A stretch of DNA of 64,000 bases from Amblyomma americanum (taxonomy: Eukaryota > Arthropoda > Arachnida > Ixodida > Ixodidae), in the NCBI RefSeq assembly GCF_052857255.1, contig NC_135497.1, positions 189,339,326 through 189,403,325 on the forward strand, given 5' to 3'. Shown here piece after piece: positions 52,726 to 62,864 of this stretch. The position numbers and the translations under genes were made by a program. The notes below the pieces were generated by a model. The model searched no databases. It saw only the letters and a list, made by a program, of their open reading frames with translations, and had not been told where the DNA came from. Positions within the stretch are counted from its first letter, which is position 1. Each line of letters opens with the position of its first letter.

Positions 52726-55408
52726 GTAAGTGATTTTGCGTCTTAAATATCGTTGTATGATAAAGATGTGAGCAGGCTTGTGTGGAGCGCTGTAGCACTG
52801 TGCTGCGGAATGGAGCAAAACATTAGCGCAGTTTTCTTAACGACGCGCTGCCAGTGTATGGGTTGTTTTATATGACTATGCGCCAGCGCTTGAGCACCTG
52901 CATTGTGAGTCAATCCCACTGCCTGCGTTATAAGTTCGCCTTCATTCCGCAAAGCATGCACGCACGAGCGCTCTGTAGTACAAGTCTGCTTGCGTCTGAG
53001 CTGAAGTACACCTTGCAAGCGGCTGTATGTTTTCGGCATTGTTATTTTAGTGTCCTCCGAAGCATTTGTGTCATTTTAGTTTGGATATGTGCAGCATTTT
53101 TGGCCACTCTTAATTTCATGCATGTTCGCAGAACGAGGTATGCGGCGTCGCTATTAACATAAAAAAAATCAGGTCGCTTTTTCTAAAATGCCATGGTTCC
53201 CCACAAAAAAACATAATTTTGCTTATCGTGCGCGTCGCAGCAAATTTATGAATGTGCTCAAAGCTTCTGGTGTGCATACTTGTATTCTGCCGTCATAGAT
53301 TCGGCCGCCACATTTAGAATTTAAATCTGATTATTTGTTGCTTTCAGTCAATGGCGCTATCTCTTTGTCACTGGAATACGAGTGAAAGCGAGAAAGCAAC
53401 GGCTGTCAGTTCTTGCCTTATGTTCTGCAGTACGTTGCGGCGTAACTTCGATGGGTGCAGTATAAACGTGCTGTCACTATTTGTTAAAACATAACAACTG
53501 CTTTAATTACAAAGCATCACATACTTCATTGCCTTGCTCACCTATCATTATTGGAGTCAGTAATTCGAACGACATACATTTTATTCATAATGATTTGTTT
53601 GGTATCAAACCTGACTGGACATTGTTCTATACAGGTTCTAATCTATGAAGAACTCCAAGGTTGCATCAGTTTAATCTAAAAGCAGTACCAAACAGTTCAG
53701 AGTTAAGTCACAAAGAAAGATGCCCCCTGCAACACTTGTAGGTATTTTTGTGCAAATTATTGGTGGACATAGGCAAGAACTGAAATTTTTGTACGAAAAT
53801 AGCAGCTCAGTATTTATCTGAGCATCTGATGACTACCTTTTAGGAACAGAATTTACTCAAATTTAGTCATTGATGTCACGAGCCTTAGCAAATCTTGTGT
53901 TTTGTGATTATTTATTTTAGAATGGGGCTGGCACAAAGCCCTGGTGTTTCGTTATCTTGCAAAGAGGCGGGATGCAAACAGTGACAGTAAGGAGCTGCTG
54001 ACCCCCAAGGGATTTTCGTTAAAATTCAGGCATAGTTACTTGTGCAATTAAAAAAAGACAATAGCAGGAATAAGGAGCCAGTGTAACTGCTGCAACTATG
54101 CTCAGTTCTGAAAATAGAGTAATTTCATGACTAAACCAGATACAGCGTAATGACACGCAGCTATTTTGGGATTTGCATTGCTACTGTCTCATTTTCACGC
54201 GTGTTCACTACCACTCTTTTCAGCTATCCAATAATCCAATGTTGAGACGGTTGTGGTTTCTTTAGACTTGCACGAAATTATGGAGAGGCGATCACCATTA
54301 TTTGCTTTTGCGAATGTGGTTTTTTTTCATTTTATTGACAAATGGTAATAATGTCTGGATACGGTGCAGCTATTTTTTATTTTCAGTTGGAAAAGAGTGT
54401 TTTGTGTTGTAGTCTTCGATGGCATCCAATCATTGTGGAGTGCTACTTCACAAGCTGTGTATAATGGCGATATACACTTTGAACAACACCATGCCAGTTT
54501 TGTATTTTTAGTTCTTCATTATACACACGCAAATGTGATTCATGGGGAGTACTGATTGTTGCATCCCGGGCTGTTATAGATGCTCAAAATGTGATTCCCT
54601 AGAGAAAATTTGCTTCTTCGATGCTCAGCAAAAGTTCCTGCAGTCGCCATTTGTATCAAATGTCATGGATAAAGCAAGAGTGGTAGATTTCGTGTGCAGC
54701 TGTACCTTTCGAATACGCACTTTGTATCACGCTTCCTTATGAGCAGTGGCTCACCAATGTTTCTTTAGCCTCTAGTTCGATTACAGTTAGGCTGTGTCTG
54801 CACTGGTTGCAATTAAATGAGATTGAGCAGCTCAGTTGTCTTATAGCTAGAATATGGTTTTCAAATCTTTGGCACGGAGGCCATTGCAGCATTTTGTTTA
54901 ACTTTTGAATAGTAGTGGTGGCCCACTAGATGTGATCATGGCTCTAATGGACAAATCATATGTACAGTTGCACCTCTGTAATATGGACACTTTCGTTTCC
55001 GAGCAAAATTCTCGCAAAGTGATTCATCCATACTAACGAATCATGAATGAAAAAGTTTTGATACAAAACTTGTCACCAAGGTCTCCTGCACATAGTGGTG
55101 GGCAATAAAGTTAAAGCTAGACAGTGTTGATAGCTCCAAGTACATTAGCCTGGTTACCATTATCTTTAATAATCGGTCAGTGACATGTTTGAACCTCGCA
55201 TTTCTTTGACTTTATTCTTGAAAAAATTGGGTTGAGCATGGTTTTTCTATGTGAAATTTCTCACTTTGAGGAGGGGAGACCACCCCCTCATGAATTCATC
55301 CCTAGGATAGTGTAGTCATAATGTGCATTATATTGAAATGCGACAGTATTTTTTTGCACTTCTACAAGTGTTAGAAATGTCAGTGATGTTTCATTTTTAA
55401 TTTTGCAG
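52726..55408 (+). other. Intron-like AT-rich interior of the DNA element
   Basis: No long frames. A short frame at 54542-54742 (STDCCIPGCYRC, FF) faintly recalls the start of a THAP zinc finger, but the pattern is too weak to call. Confidence 0.4.
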
Positions 55409-55614
55409 GACCAAGCACTTACAGCATGCCTCCTCACCTATCAAGGCGCAGTTTTCCTGTTCACTGGCCATCACCCTGTAGTGAAAACCTCATCGCTTCT
55501 GTGGGGATTCTGCTGTTTGCAGCCTTCTGGGTGTTCCGTTTGGAAAATCTAAAGAAGGCACTCTGTCTGCTGACCTTTCTTGAGAGTGCTTTTAGATATT
55601 GGGCTTAAAATAAA
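55409..55614 (+). pseudogene. Putative exon 2 with stop codon and polyA signal
   Basis: A good acceptor (TTTTTAATTTTGCAG, ending 55408) precedes DQALTACLLTYQGAVFLFTG, which continues to TAA at 55550-55552. AATAAA lies at 55609-55614. The phase (0) agrees with the exon 1 donor. The combined product would be about 95 residues, without recognised domains. The separate 60-codon frame from 55426 is a shadow of this exon. The intron would be 2.7 kb. Confidence 0.45.
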
Positions 55615-58256
55615 CCACGCTTTGATGGTTTTGAGCGCATCAGTTTTTAAAAACCACTTCGTCTTTCCTTCACAGCTGCCTCTTCTATCTGCCTGTACAT
55701 GTTTTACATGTCTAGTTTTTTAGTACTGTTTGGAATACTGGTAGTGGAACACAAACTGTGCTGCTATAACTTATCAATGTTAACATGATACAGTTGGCCA
55801 GAGCGAAGAAAAAGGAAAACAATATCAGCATGAATCTGTGAGAAAACTGATGTATAGCCTTTGTCAAAAAGTACAGAGCCAAACGGTTTGGCTTCTAAGC
55901 CGTGTAATAAGGCCTCTGAGCATCCATGGATGTCCAACATTCACTGTGGTCAGGGCAAGATTTTCTGTACCTTCAAGAGATCTGGAATGCTAGCGATGCA
56001 CAACAAGGCTCAGAAGCGAATTCCATGGGCTCTAAACTTCGGCAAATGCTGTACTCGCATTATGTGACAGCATGGAAAGACATGACAAACAGGAACAGCA
56101 ACATTTCGTTGACCCTAAGAATCATCACCCCACTGGTTTCTTGTCCCTGCATGGGCTAGTCATGGTTTTTATCTTTTTGCATCTAGCTCGGACAGCTTCC
56201 TGGGAGCACTGTAAGCATTTTGTAATTTTTGTTTTTTAATAGACTTCCCGTTCTGCCACATGACATATTTGCTAGCATTTATACATATCCATTATTTAGA
56301 AAAAAATAATGGTGATAATGGATTTGGTGAACAATTAAGTTTTCAAGCAAATATGTGCTTAGACACAGGTCTTCAGAAATTCAATTACTTATTTAATCAC
56401 AAAGTTACTAGTCCTTAGTCTGATCAGTTGCCATGGGAACTTTTCTGGAATTTTTCACTTCGTCCTAAAGTGAAGGTGTTGAATGCCTTTCTCCCGATCA
56501 GAGAATGCCTTTGTCCTGAGCGCTTTGACCTTAGCCCATGTGTTTTTGCTTTTCTTGTAGTGCGCACAGTCACGTAATACCAGGTTGACTAATTCCTTGT
56601 GTTTCAGCTTTAGTCATTACTTGTTAGCTAGATTGAAAAGCATGTGTGCATGTGTTTCTGTATTCTAATTTTTTCCATATAAGTTATGAGTGCTGCATTT
56701 TATTTGCGACAGGCTCCTTCAAATGGGTGGCTAACATATCTTTCGGGGCACATAAACTTTCTCTAGAGCATAGACCTCCATATATTGAGTGTAAAGTTTT
56801 GTTTTGTGTTCTTTTTATGTGATTGTGTTAAATTTAATATATTGTATACGCTTTTTAAGGTTATGTTCATCCTATGTGTTTCTCAAGAACAAATACAGAA
56901 GTTTTATGCCTGTGATATTTTACTGTAGATTTAGTGGGCTGCTTTAGGATGTCTGTTTAGTATTTCTTTTACTGTAGTTTGTAATCTGCATCGTGAAGTT
57001 AGCCACTTGGAATTAGCCACTGGGAATTGTCTGGTGCATAACATTTTTTTCGCTAATCTTATCTGACAGCACCAGTTAGCCTGAAGTGTAGCGAAGAAGT
57101 TCTCAAGTTGACTCTGCATTGTTTTTCAAGATTTGCTATTGTATCGTTCTGATTACTTTTAAGTGCTGATTTCAAGTTAGTCCTTATCTCTAATACCTGT
57201 CCAAGAATTGTGGTTTCAAAAGTTGTTTATTGTCCTCCATTTAAAAAAATAAAATTGTAATCTACAGGTCTTTGTGACCTTTTCTTTACTTTACGCAGGC
57301 TCTTCAATTTCTTTTCAATCGAATAAGCTTGACATGTTAAGCAGCCTTTTAATGCTGCTGGTGTTAATAATTCAGATATGTGTGTAGGTTAGTAACTCAC
57401 ATTTGTGATAATCCAGCGCTATTTGTAGCGGTGGTCTGTGTAATTCAGTATTTTCGAACATCCAATGGAATGAATGTAAGTCGCATGCACAAGTTAAATT
57501 GCAAACAGTGTTTTGAGGACGTGCTAGTAACAATGCTCTGTAAAGTGCTTGAAACTGCAGTCTCGAAAAAAAGATGTCTAACAAACTTACACAACTACCT
57601 TGCACTATGAAGGTAAAATCTAAGAACAATATTTTTGTTTGAAAATAAAACCACGGAGCACAAGCTATATGCAATGTTTTTGTGTAATCCTTACTGCGAA
57701 TCCTGCTTTTATCGACTTTGAGGACTTATAGACTGGATGAAAATAGTGCTCGAAAAATATTTTCAAGGCGCGAGTGGAGCACGGAATTCAAAATTTTCTT
57801 TACAAAGGTCAATTATGGACTGCAAAAATAAGTAACAGTAATGAACGGACTATAAGGATGCAATATACAAATGCATTCTTTTTAAAAACTTCTAAAGGCA
57901 GAGAGATGGCAAACATTATTTTCCAATGTGGAGCTGCCTGCAAGTGGCTAGTGCACCATTCAGGTTCTTTAACTTCAGGGATTCGGTTTTTGCACCACAG
58001 TGAAGACATGGTATACTTTTAAGAAAAGAAAAATGTGTAGCAGGAATTTGACACGTAGATCCGTTACCACGGTCTTGTTTTCAGTTTCATTGCCTGTCGT
58101 CTCCCCAACTCTGCTTTTCTTGCCCATTGCGAACCACCCCGTCAAGATACTTTCGGCTAGCGCCGTAGCCATGGTTTGTGTATTTTTTACAGAAGTGCCG
58201 TATACTCAGCGGAGTCAGATTAAAGACGTTTCCTTGCCGCCACCGCTGGTCTCGTT
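55615..58256. other. AT-rich interior of the DNA element, no gene recognised
   Basis: Frames under about 100 codons. Candidate acceptors (for example TTCACAG near 55675, TTACGCAG near 57298) exist without matching coding segments. Confidence 0.4.
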
Positions 58257-58288
58257 TTGTTTCCGCGATGTACGGCAGTACGCTGCGA

Positions 58289-58690
58289 CGTGACTGGGAC
58301 GTCGTGTGTATGCATGGCACCACGATCGTGCAACGCGGGCATCCAGGAGGAGGTGAAGACCGCGGTCCGATGCACTTTGTGCTCAGCGTTCTTGCCCTGT
58401 TCCTTGCAGTACTACTTCGTAACAGCATGGACGGAACGGGACTGGATGTTATATCAAAATTGAAGCTCGATTGGGCTTTGTTCATTATTACAAAGCGCAG
58501 TCGAACCTGATTATTGTGATTAACTAACTAGCACCGTTCCGCCTATATAGTCAGAAGCAGTTCTAGTAGCCCTGTAAGAAAGAGCAAAAATGCAATATAG
58601 AAAAACGGACCGCTGTCATCACCTCCTCCTAGATGCCGGCGTTGCAAAATCGGCGCCTGCATGAACACGACACCGTAGCCACCGCTCAGT
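58289..58690. repeat. Diverged inverted repeat near the right end of the DNA element
   Basis: The plus-strand block around 58305-58395 (GCAACGCGGGCATCCAGGAG, GAGGTGAAG, GCGGTCCG) reappears inverted at about 58580-58680 (GCAACGCCGGCATCTAGGAG, GAGGTGATG, GCGGTCCG). Arms are about 110 bp with a spacer near 150 bp. It explains why opposite-strand frames at 58178-58510 and 58755-58543 look alike (QRGHPGGGEDRGP, QRRHLGGGDDSGP). Confidence 0.8.
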
Positions 58691-58710
58691 GTATCGCCGC
58701 GGTTGAAACC

Positions 58711-58888
58711 TCCCATTGCAAACCGGAAGTGCATCGTATTTTTTGGTGTAAACATCTACACCAAATATACTCCCATTGTCAAACACAAGTGTTTCGTATT
58801 TTTGGTGTAAACATTTACACCCAATCTGCTCCCTTCGCCAACCGTAAGTCCTCCGTATTTTTTTGGTGCTGAAATCTACACCAAGTCA
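58711..58888. repeat. Three tandem about 60-bp units with hairpin cores
   Basis: Units start at 58711, 58771 and 58830 with TCCCATTG/TCCCTTCG and contain CGTATTTTTTGGTGTAAACA then TACACC. GGTGTA and TACACC form 6-9-bp inverted arms around a 6-nt loop (for example 58745-58762), decayed in unit 3. The array is 84 bp from the right terminus of the DNA element. Confidence 0.88.
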
Positions 58889-58974
58889 AACGGTGTATAT
58901 CGAACCTCGATTTGGGAGGACGCTAGAGGACAAGCTAAAAACACCCACCTGGGTTGATTTGTGTTTAGTGTGTA

Positions 58975-60123
58975 CGTCACCAATCATTATTGTAGAGGTT
59001 CCAGGTAAGGATCCGAGACCTTGCGTGGACTACCGGAGACTGAATTCAATCACAGTGGACAAGACCAACCCCATTCCGAACATCGAGGAGAGGGTTTTGA
59101 AACAGTCGCTAAATCAGAATATATATCCACACTGGATATAGTTCGTGGTTACTGGCAGGTGAAACTCACTGAGCGCGCCACCAGGAACGCAGCATTCGTG
59201 TCCCCCGCGAGCACGTTTCGCCCTGTAATGTTGAGCTATGGCTTGAAAAATGCTCCGTACTGTTTTTCAAAGTTAATGAACCAAGTGCTGCGGGGACTTG
59301 CAGATTTCGCTCTCCCCTACCTTGACGACGTGGCCGTTTTCTCACAAAACTGTGAGGAGCACATTGAACACCTGCGTATTGTGTTGAGCCGACTGCTCGA
59401 GGCTGGTTTAACGGTAAGGGCGGGAAAATTCCACCTGGGGAGCGTCGAAGTGAACTATCTTGGGCATGTGGTTGGACGAGGCCAACGCAGACCTGCAGAA
59501 CTTAAAGAGGCGGGCGTGGTGCAGTACCATCGCCCAACCACAAAATCGGAACTCGGGGCTTTTCTTGGCCTAGCAGGCTATTATCAGCATTATGTAAAGG
59601 ACTACTCTGATTTAGCCAGCCCCCTGACCGACGCGCTGAGAGAAAGTCAGCCTACCAATCTTTTTGGGGACCAAAAGAAATAGAAGGCATTTCAGAGTCT
59701 GAAAACGACCCTAAGCGAGCACCCAATACTGGCAGCACCAGATTTCTCGAAACCCTTTATCATACAATGTGATGCCAGCGACCGCGGGTTTGGCGCTATT
59801 CTTTGCCAGGAAAGCGATGGCAGGCACACACGGCCTGTCCTTTACTTGAGCCGCAAGCGCAGAACGCGGGAAGAGGCGTATAGCACGTCTGAAAAAGAAT
59901 GCGTATGCCTCGTTTGGGCTATAGACAAACTGGCATGCTACGTCTCCGAGTCCCGTTTCACAGTAGAAACGAACCGTTGCATTTTGACTTGGCTGCACAA
60001 TATGTCGCCCAAAAATGGTCGTCTACTGAGGTGGTGCCTGGCACTCCAGCACCATAGCTTCGAGGTTAGCTGCAAGAAAGGCAAGCTCCACACAAATGCC
60101 GACGGGCTAAGCCGAGCCTTTTA
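58975..60123 (+). pseudogene. gypsy RT (remainder) and RNase H
   Basis: After the insert, RT resumes with IIIVEVPGKDPRPCVDYRRL and PIPNIEERV. A frameshift near 59100 moves the reading to the frame of 59021-59683, with GYWQVKLTERATRNAAFV, YGLKNAPYCFSKLMNQVL and catalytic YLDD near 59318. GHVVGRG and FLGLAGYYQHYVKDYSDL follow. A TAG at 59681 interrupts. RNase H continues in the same frame: QCDASDRG (Asp), STSEKECVCLVWA (Glu), then VETNRCILTW, where the usual ETDH Asp is Asn, and NADGLSRAF at the end. The last acidic position being lost would inactivate RNase H. Confidence 0.9.
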
Positions 60124-61080
60124 GCTGGTAAAGATTTTACCAAAAGGGGATGTCCCCCAAAATTTTAGTTTTGGTGATTTATTTCACATTCTCTTCCTAA
60201 TAGAGACCGTATATCTCCTACTTTCTGTGCAGTAATGTTATTCGTATTCAGGTAACATACCTAGGAGTACGTATTCCTTGTTTCGGCCAAGGATAAGTAA
60301 GAGCGAGTGGTGTAACGTGCATTGACTCTGACGTAATGGGGAGGGCAAAATTGAACGTCACGTTGGCCAAATCCAGTCACCTATTCCCGTACCGCGTGCC
60401 CTCGAAGCACCAACTTGATTTCATTTAGCCAATTTTTTCTCTTCCAAGTGCGCCTCGAGCGGGAGCACGCGCCTTAGACAGGTGCCCTGTCTAAACTCCT
60501 CGTCGGGAGACACCATGTGTTCATTCAGGCAAACCACTCGATCTCTTCAAGTTTTAGTTGAAGTTTTTTGCTAAGTGCAGTTTTGGCCCTGAGTTTTGGT
60601 CTAGCAGGTTGAGTTGGTTCTCAGGGCACTTGCTTTTGTCGGGTGTGGTTTGGCGTCGGTGATCCCTTTTGGCTAGCATTGCAGAGAATTTCCCAAAACG
60701 GCCATCTGACGAGGGGAAGCGATGCCGATCTTCGGCACTGAAGGTCTTCCGAAGACTCCCAGAGAGCATCTGGTTCCTGGCACGCTGTAACATTCGCGGT
60801 GCTGGTCGCACTCTCCGTTGTAATTTACAGATAAGCTTGCCCCGCTTGCCACGATATATTCATTTCTTTTGTCACTCCCTGATTGGCTGCTTAGCGCTCA
60901 AAAAGCGCGTCGCCGAACGAATAAAAGTCGTCTTCCTGGCGCTGCGTGGGTCGTCTGTTCCTAGGGTCGGTCGTCCTGCCGCCCTCGGCGTCTAGACGTC
61001 GAATACATAACAACGCCCAATCAGACGAGCTACGTGCGAGCAGTTCAATTTCCGGGCGCAATATCTGGCGGCGGGGGTGC
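60124..61080 (+). other. Untranslated 3' segment of the gypsy element
   Basis: No coding potential. A GAATAAAAGTC at about 60919 and CACGTTGGCC near 60360 give it an LTR-like look between about 60310 and 61015. I find no matching ends or target duplication, so a nested solo LTR is only a possibility. GGCGGCGGGGGTGC (61067-61080) is the likely polypurine tract before the 3' LTR. Confidence 0.5.
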
Positions 61081-61885
61081 TGTTGTGCTCGCGCTTCCTT
61101 TCTGCTGTTGAGTTCGGCGAATTTGGACATGGGGAGGATTCCCTGAGGACCACCGCGAGTGTGGGTGAGCCCTATGGGGGAGACGTGGCTGGAATGCCGG
61201 AAACAGCGACGATAATAGTGTCCCCACGTGTTCGTTCCGGTCCTCAGACGACGAAGTACAAGATCAGCGTTGCTCTCTTCAATCACGCTGGGGTTGAACA
61301 ACTGCCCGAGTGCCGCGCCTTCGACAGAGGTCCCGCGTTCCGGTCATCAGTACAAGATCTTTTAACCCCTGCTGGGAGACAGTCTGCATTCCTGTGCGAC
61401 GCAGGCGCCTTCCGGGTCCACATGGGCGCGGGCCCACCTGGAGGCTGCGTGGACGACAATGCGACTTGGTCCTGTTCCCTTTCCTTTGACCGAGCTGCGA
61501 GAGAACATCAGGACCGCCCTGCCGTGGGTGGTACCATCAGTGCCATCGTGTGATTGGACATTATTCTTCGAACTGTATTCCCCAGCTAGGGATCTGGGGA
61601 ATACGAAAAGTATTTAACGAGCTGCTGGTTTGGTACCAGGAGAGAGACCCCCCCCCCCTTCTTGAGAGATACCCTTTGACGGGAGAGACTCCCGACTGCT
61701 AATAAGCTATCTTTACTGAGAAGCACTCTCAGTTGCCCGTACTTTGGACATTATGTAAATAGTCTGTATAAAGTTTTCCAAGTTTTCTTCCTCCGATCGC
61801 CCTCGTCTCTTCTCCGGCCCAGTCACGCTACCTGAATCCCAACAACTGGTGGCAGCGGTGGGATGCTGCTACCTGAATCCCAACA
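61081..61885 (+). repeat. 3' LTR with a terminal PBS-containing extension
   Basis: 61081-61844 matches the 5' LTR. It is followed by a PBS copy (TGGTGGCAGCGGTGGGA, 61847-61863), then TGCT and a second copy of the LTR's last 18 bases (GCTACCTGAATCCCAACA, 61868-61885; first copy 61827-61844). The target duplication GCAT follows the second copy, so the extension was present at integration. Confidence 0.9.
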
Positions 61886-61889
61886 GCAT

Positions 61890-62391
61890 CGACACGCAAC
61901 ACAACAGGCACAAAGTGACAGAAACCCCGAGCGCGTTACTACCTGCACAACCTCGCAAGTTCATCAGTGTAGGGCAATGCGCCTGCTTATAAATGCGCCA
62001 ATGCATTATCGATGACACTGTGCTCAAGGGATGGATACACGAGAACCTGCCGCTTCAGAAAGCTCCGCGATATTTCGGACGTCTGCGTCAGTGTTCGCTT
62101 TTCGCCACAGATACAAACAGTGAGACTGAGCTTCCTCCACAAGTTACCACCGCCACTGAGGTCACTAGTCCGGCAGCGAGCTCGACACAATCGACTTTCA
62201 GTTACGACGACTAGTCTGCTGCGAACCATAGAATGGCTACAACTCGAATGCACTCGCAGCGGACGACGCAGCTGCAAAAGCGCCACTGCTTCTTAACAGG
62301 ACCATGCAATGAATAAAAAGTCGCTTGTACATGCTTTCAATGCTTAGAAATGATCCTAAGAAGCATTCACACCAAGTATGAGTCTACGAAA
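61890..62391. other. No recognised gene
   Basis: Flank of the gypsy insertion. Overlapping short frames without motifs. Confidence 0.45.
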
Positions 62392-62796
62392 CTATGCCGG
62401 CAATTTATTACCAATTTTTAAAAACCCAGTTTTTTTAATTCGCGGGCCGATTGGTGTGCTCGTAGTGACCGATTTTGAAACTAAAATCGTGCAAAAAGAC
62501 GTCCCTATACCCATGACGTCACCGGGCCACAACACGCTGTCATTCGCAGGAGCCACGGCAGCCAAGACGTCACGGGCACACTTCCGGTAGCCGTGAAAAC
62601 CATCTGCTCGTGGCGCCGCGTGACCCTCTCGGGCAAGCACGAGCCAGGCCATTGCCTTCGCGCATATGGTTTCAATTTTCTTATGCGCCTCCTTCTGTCG
62701 GGAGTTCCGGAGCCACTCGCAGTGGCTCGCCGAGTAGCTACTGTCGTCGCTGGCGTTCAGCCGGTACGGCGTGAACGCATACGGCTTGATGCCCAT
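62392..62796 (-). CDS. Unidentified 134-codon ORF
   Basis: It begins MGIKPYAFTPYRLNASDDSS and contains WLRNSRQKEAHKKIETIC and YRKCARDVLAAVAPANDS. The opening G-I-x-P-Y-x-F-x-P pattern with acidic/Ser residues recalls small proteins related to the P2X7 intracellular domain that are abundant in some invertebrate genomes, but the diagnostic cysteines are not evident. It could equally be an exon or repeat. Part of the 3' half overlaps AT-rich sequence and may not be coding. Confidence 0.25.
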   Translation of the reverse strand: MGIKPYAFTPYRLNASDDSSYSASHCEWLRNSRQKEAHKKIETICAKAMAWLVLAREGHAAPRADGFHGYRKCARDVLAAVAPANDSVLWPGDVMGIGTSFCTILVSKSVTTSTPIGPRIKKTGFLKIGNKLPA

Positions 62797-62813
62797 CGCG
62801 GCCGTAAGTGCGA

Positions 62814-62860
62814 GCAGTCGCGCCTCGAGGTAGCAGTCGCGCCTCGAGGTAGTCGCGCCT
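62814..62860. repeat. 19-bp tandem repeat, about 2.5 copies
   Basis: GCAGTCGCGCCTCGAGGTA occurs at 62814-62832 and 62833-62851, followed by a partial GTCGCGCCT. Confidence 0.9.
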
Positions 62861-62864
62861 GAGA

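Larger units (their letters stand above)
51908..58972. mobile_element. 7,065-bp TA-flanked inverted-repeat DNA element inside gypsy RT
   Basis: Both ends read CACACTAAACAC inward (51908-51919 and complement of 58961-58972) and TA flanks each side (51906-51907 and 58973-58974). Looser similarity continues inward (GAATGACACGAGATGGGAGG against AAATCAACCCAGGTGGGTG) and matches the ends of the 38200-39462 element. The interior holds a putative two-exon gene, AT-rich sequence, a diverged inverted repeat (58289-58690) and three tandem hairpin units (58711-58888). I find no transposase motif in any frame, so it is probably non-autonomous or has lost it. Confidence 0.85.
47521..61889 (+). mobile_element. 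Ty3/gypsy LTR retrotransposon with PR-IN-RT-RH order, interrupted by a 7-kb DNA element
   Basis: Two related LTRs (47525-48300 and from 61081) flank gag and pol remnants, and GCAT flanks both outer ends (47521-47524 and 61886-61889). Without the nested insert the element is about 7.3 kb. Domain order is gag, protease, integrase, RT, RNase H. This order is copia-like, yet RT (YLDD), RNase H and the integrase are of gypsy type, matching the Gmr1-type arrangement. Many frameshifts and LTR differences show an old, inactive insertion. No envelope-like ORF is seen. Confidence 0.9.

Noticed and set aside
54542..54742. THAP-type zinc finger (possible P-element-like transposase) in the 7-kb element
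   Set aside because: Only a CCxxxC start and FF are present; the remaining conserved C-terminal Cys-His pair and AVPTIF-like motif are missing.
60310..61015. Nested solo LTR between gypsy pol and the 3' LTR
   Set aside because: It has an AATAAA and an LTR-like look, but no matching ends, target duplication or second copy were found.
47521..61889. Errantivirus-like element with envelope gene
   Set aside because: The 957 bp between pol and the 3' LTR contain no ORF with a signal peptide or membrane anchor.
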